Positions 4,911 to 6,876 of a DNA stretch of 6,876 bases are shown here, piece by piece. The notes under the pieces are model-generated. The model did not search any database. It was not told the origin of the DNA and was given only the letters and a program-made list of their open reading frames with translations. Source of the stretch: an uncultured Lachnospiraceae bacterium (GTDB lineage: Bacteria; Bacillota; Clostridia; Lachnospirales; Lachnospiraceae); assembly GCA_946406305.1 (NCBI GenBank), contig CAMJKC010000093.1:1-6876 (forward strand), given 5' to 3'. Made by a program: the position numbers and the translations under genes. How positions within the stretch are numbered: the first letter of the stretch is position 1; every line of letters starts with the position of its first letter.

Positions 4911-6800
4911 ATGAAAGATAACAAGTATTTTGATTCAAAACTGTATAATATTAGCTATGGAATAGAAAAATTATCTAAGATAATTAATGATTTAGATAAT
5001 GAGACAATAGATTTAATGAATATTAATTCCATGATGGAGTTATATAATGTTTATAAAGTTTTAGCTGATAAAAATTACTTAAAAGATAAGGATTTACAAA
5101 AATTTAACAGTCGTTCGTCGAAAATAGAATCAATTATAAATAATTATATTAATAGTCTTTCACATTCTAAAATATGTAATGACCTTAAAATAATAGATTT
5201 AATATATAAAATAGATTATATAGAATTATTAATAAAAAGAAAAGTATATAAAAAAGTAGATAAATCATTGGCCTATGCCTTTTTTGATGCATTGAATTGT
5301 TATCCATATGAATATTTAAAATGTAAAGACTTCGTTGAATATTTTTCTAATGAGATTAAAAGGCGAATAATATCAACCAATCTGTTTGCTGAAATATTTA
5401 TTGATTTAAATTACAATGAGAGGCAAGAAAAAATATTTTTACCTAAGTTAACAGATACTGAAACCAAAAACACATTAAATAGGTACATTAAAGATAAAAA
5501 TTCAAATCCGCGATATCTTGAAAAAATATGTAATATTAAACACTTTAATAAATATGAGTTAACACAATATGAAGCCTATGAAAAAAAAGAAAAAATATTT
5601 AGTGATATTTTTAAAAATAAAAGTGGGGAAAGTATAACTGTTGAATTAAGAAGTGGTGATACATTAAACAATGACATAGAGCATAAAGATCATAAAATAT
5701 TACTAACCTATAATACAAAAGATTTAAAGAACCATTTAGATTATCCAACTTTGCTTAACAATTTTATATACTTGTTTGATTTTGTAAATTGCTTTACGAT
5801 GAATTGCAATTTGGTTTACAAATCAAGTGAAGATGGGATTATAGATAAAATTTATAATGATAAAGGTCAATATATATATTTGACGAACTATTATTTTAAA
5901 ATTAAAGAGTTGGTGTCATACGTTCAATTAGTGTTTTATTTAGACTTCTTATTAGATAATAAAATTAATATAAATGATATTATTAGATGGTTCTTTAATG
6001 ATTATATCAATGAAGAGTTTGGGATTAAAGGATTTGAAGTTAGTATTTCCGATTCACCTATTTCATATTTTGAAAAGTGCAAAGATTTGGTTTCTATTTT
6101 TGATGAGATAAAAAAACAATATTATATGTGGGCTAAGTATAAGTATCTGGACCGAAAGTTTATTGAACGATATAAAAAACGAATAAGATTTTGTGATATA
6201 CCATCTATTAATAAAGAACATTATTATTATAATGAATCTATTGACATAAAAAAAGAAATTAATATGTTATTTAGTGATCAGTCAATGTTATTCTATATTG
6301 AAAGGTCTAAGAGTAAATATAGTTCATTATACTGTTTGTTATTGAAAGAAAAAATAAGACTTGATGACTTTTATGAATTTCAAAAGGAACATATAGAATG
6401 GCTTATTGAAAGGAAGACGCTTATTGAAATTGATGGAATAGTTAAACTTAATATACACAAAGTTTTGTTGTTGAAATTATTATATGAAGATGAAGTGATA
6501 GTTTTGACAAAATTTAATAAAGAAAGCATTATAGAAGTATTGCCAAATGCAAAATATGAAATTGTAAATTCATTATTAACTAAAAAAGAGGGAGAGTATT
6601 TTGATTATTATTTAAATGATAGATATTCTAATGGTAATTATATTAGAAATAAGTATTCACATCCCCCTGCTTCAAAAGACGAGAATGTGTGTAAACAGGA
6701 TTATTACGCTATTATTAAATTAATTATAATTTTGATTATAAAAATTAATGATGATTTATGTACTTATAATGATAAAAATAACAAAATACATGATAATTAA
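4911..6800 (+). CDS. Unrecognised 629-residue protein with a C-terminal HEPN-like R-x4-H motif
   Basis: I do not recognise the family. The protein is rich in Lys, Ile, Asn and Tyr, has no signal peptide, and appears mainly helical and cytoplasmic. Residues 1-230 are amphipathic helices. About 237-310 look more strand-rich (GESITVELRSGDTL, then HKILLTYNTKDL). About 361-405 hold FNDYINEEFGIKGFEVSIS and a KCKDL...IKKQYYMWAKY helix. Residues 470-530 could be a winged helix (helix EFQKEHIEWLIERK, then IEIDGIVKLN). Near the C-terminus YIRNKYSHPP contains R579-x4-H584, the HEPN ribonuclease pattern, followed by a hydrophobic helix (598-612). The motif is strong by eye; the HEPN fold and RNase activity are inferred. 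The start is forced: an in-frame TAA lies nine bases upstream. Only a weak AAAGAGAA precedes the ATG. The gene follows the HARE/HrgA-like gene by 149 bases on the same strand, suggesting a shared module. Confidence 0.7.
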   Translation: MKDNKYFDSKLYNISYGIEKLSKIINDLDNETIDLMNINSMMELYNVYKVLADKNYLKDKDLQKFNSRSSKIESIINNYINSLSHSKICNDLKIIDLIYKIDYIELLIKRKVYKKVDKSLAYAFFDALNCYPYEYLKCKDFVEYFSNEIKRRIISTNLFAEIFIDLNYNERQEKIFLPKLTDTETKNTLNRYIKDKNSNPRYLEKICNIKHFNKYELTQYEAYEKKEKIFSDIFKNKSGESITVELRSGDTLNNDIEHKDHKILLTYNTKDLKNHLDYPTLLNNFIYLFDFVNCFTMNCNLVYKSSEDGIIDKIYNDKGQYIYLTNYYFKIKELVSYVQLVFYLDFLLDNKININDIIRWFFNDYINEEFGIKGFEVSISDSPISYFEKCKDLVSIFDEIKKQYYMWAKYKYLDRKFIERYKKRIRFCDIPSINKEHYYYNESIDIKKEINMLFSDQSMLFYIERSKSKYSSLYCLLLKEKIRLDDFYEFQKEHIEWLIERKTLIEIDGIVKLNIHKVLLLKLLYEDEVIVLTKFNKESIIEVLPNAKYEIVNSLLTKKEGEYFDYYLNDRYSNGNYIRNKYSHPPASKDENVCKQDYYAIIKLIIILIIKINDDLCTYNDKNNKIHDN

Positions 6801-6819
6801 TGCTTTTAGATATAGATTA

Positions 6820-6876
6820 TGTTATACTATTGAATTTTTTTATTATTATCATTAATATTGAAAAAATGGTTGGAGA
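6820..6876 (+). promoter_or_regulatory. Possible promoter and ribosome binding site for a gene beyond the window
   Basis: TGTTATACT at 6820-6828 is an extended -10 match without a clear -35. GGAGA at the last five bases could be the Shine-Dalgarno sequence of a + strand gene starting just outside. ATG GTT GGA at 6866 is an alternative start that cannot be judged because only three codons are visible. Confidence 0.4.

Noticed and set aside
6834..6876. Terminator after the 629-residue gene
   Set aside because: There is a T run at 6834-6841 but no stable GC-containing stem before it.
1..6876. CRISPR array, tRNA, rRNA, transposase or integrase genes
   Set aside because: No regularly spaced repeats, no cloverleaf-like sequence and no recombinase motifs were found on either strand by eye.

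Overview
The window is very AT-rich, and every convincing gene lies on the + strand. The gene content points to a low-GC Firmicute, most likely of the class Clostridia: a RimO/PgsA/CinA cluster, a DUF2953 membrane protein followed by a GerW/YtfJ-family sporulation protein (the Bacillus ytfI-ytfJ arrangement), and AGGAGG-type ribosome binding sites on several genes. The species cannot be named from this sequence.

Left part (1-3054) is core chromosome. It begins inside rimO (ribosomal protein S12 methylthiotransferase, 5' half missing), followed within a few bases by pgsA (phosphatidylglycerophosphate synthase) and a stand-alone CinA C-terminal amidohydrolase gene (pncC-like). After a 46-base gap with possible -10 elements come a DUF2953 membrane protein and gerW/ytfJ, which overlap. 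A strong 18-bp-stem hairpin terminator at 3013-3054 closes the run.

Right part (3055-6876) looks like an accessory block. It opens with a consensus promoter (TTGACA, 17 bp, TATACT) whose spacer and -10 are covered by a perfect 22-bp palindrome, the probable autoregulatory operator of the vapB-vapC toxin-antitoxin pair that follows. Next is a 311-residue protein with an N-terminal HARE-type helix-turn-helix and a C-terminal HrgA-like (COG2958-type) domain. That domain carries an HPD...ExK...Q pattern resembling PD-(D/E)XK nucleases. No DNA methyltransferase is present. Last is a 629-residue, Lys/Ile/Asn/Tyr-rich helical protein of no family I recognise. Its C-terminus has RNKYSH, an R-x4-H motif as in HEPN ribonucleases, followed by a hydrophobic helix. 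After it come a possible extended -10 promoter and a GGAGA at the very end, probably for a gene beyond the window.

The most interesting reading is that the HARE/HrgA-like protein (possible DNA sensor and nuclease) and the HEPN-like protein (possible RNase effector) form a two-gene, undescribed defence-type module, with vapBC as an addiction or co-defence unit. The domains and gene order are visible in the sequence. The shared function is inference.
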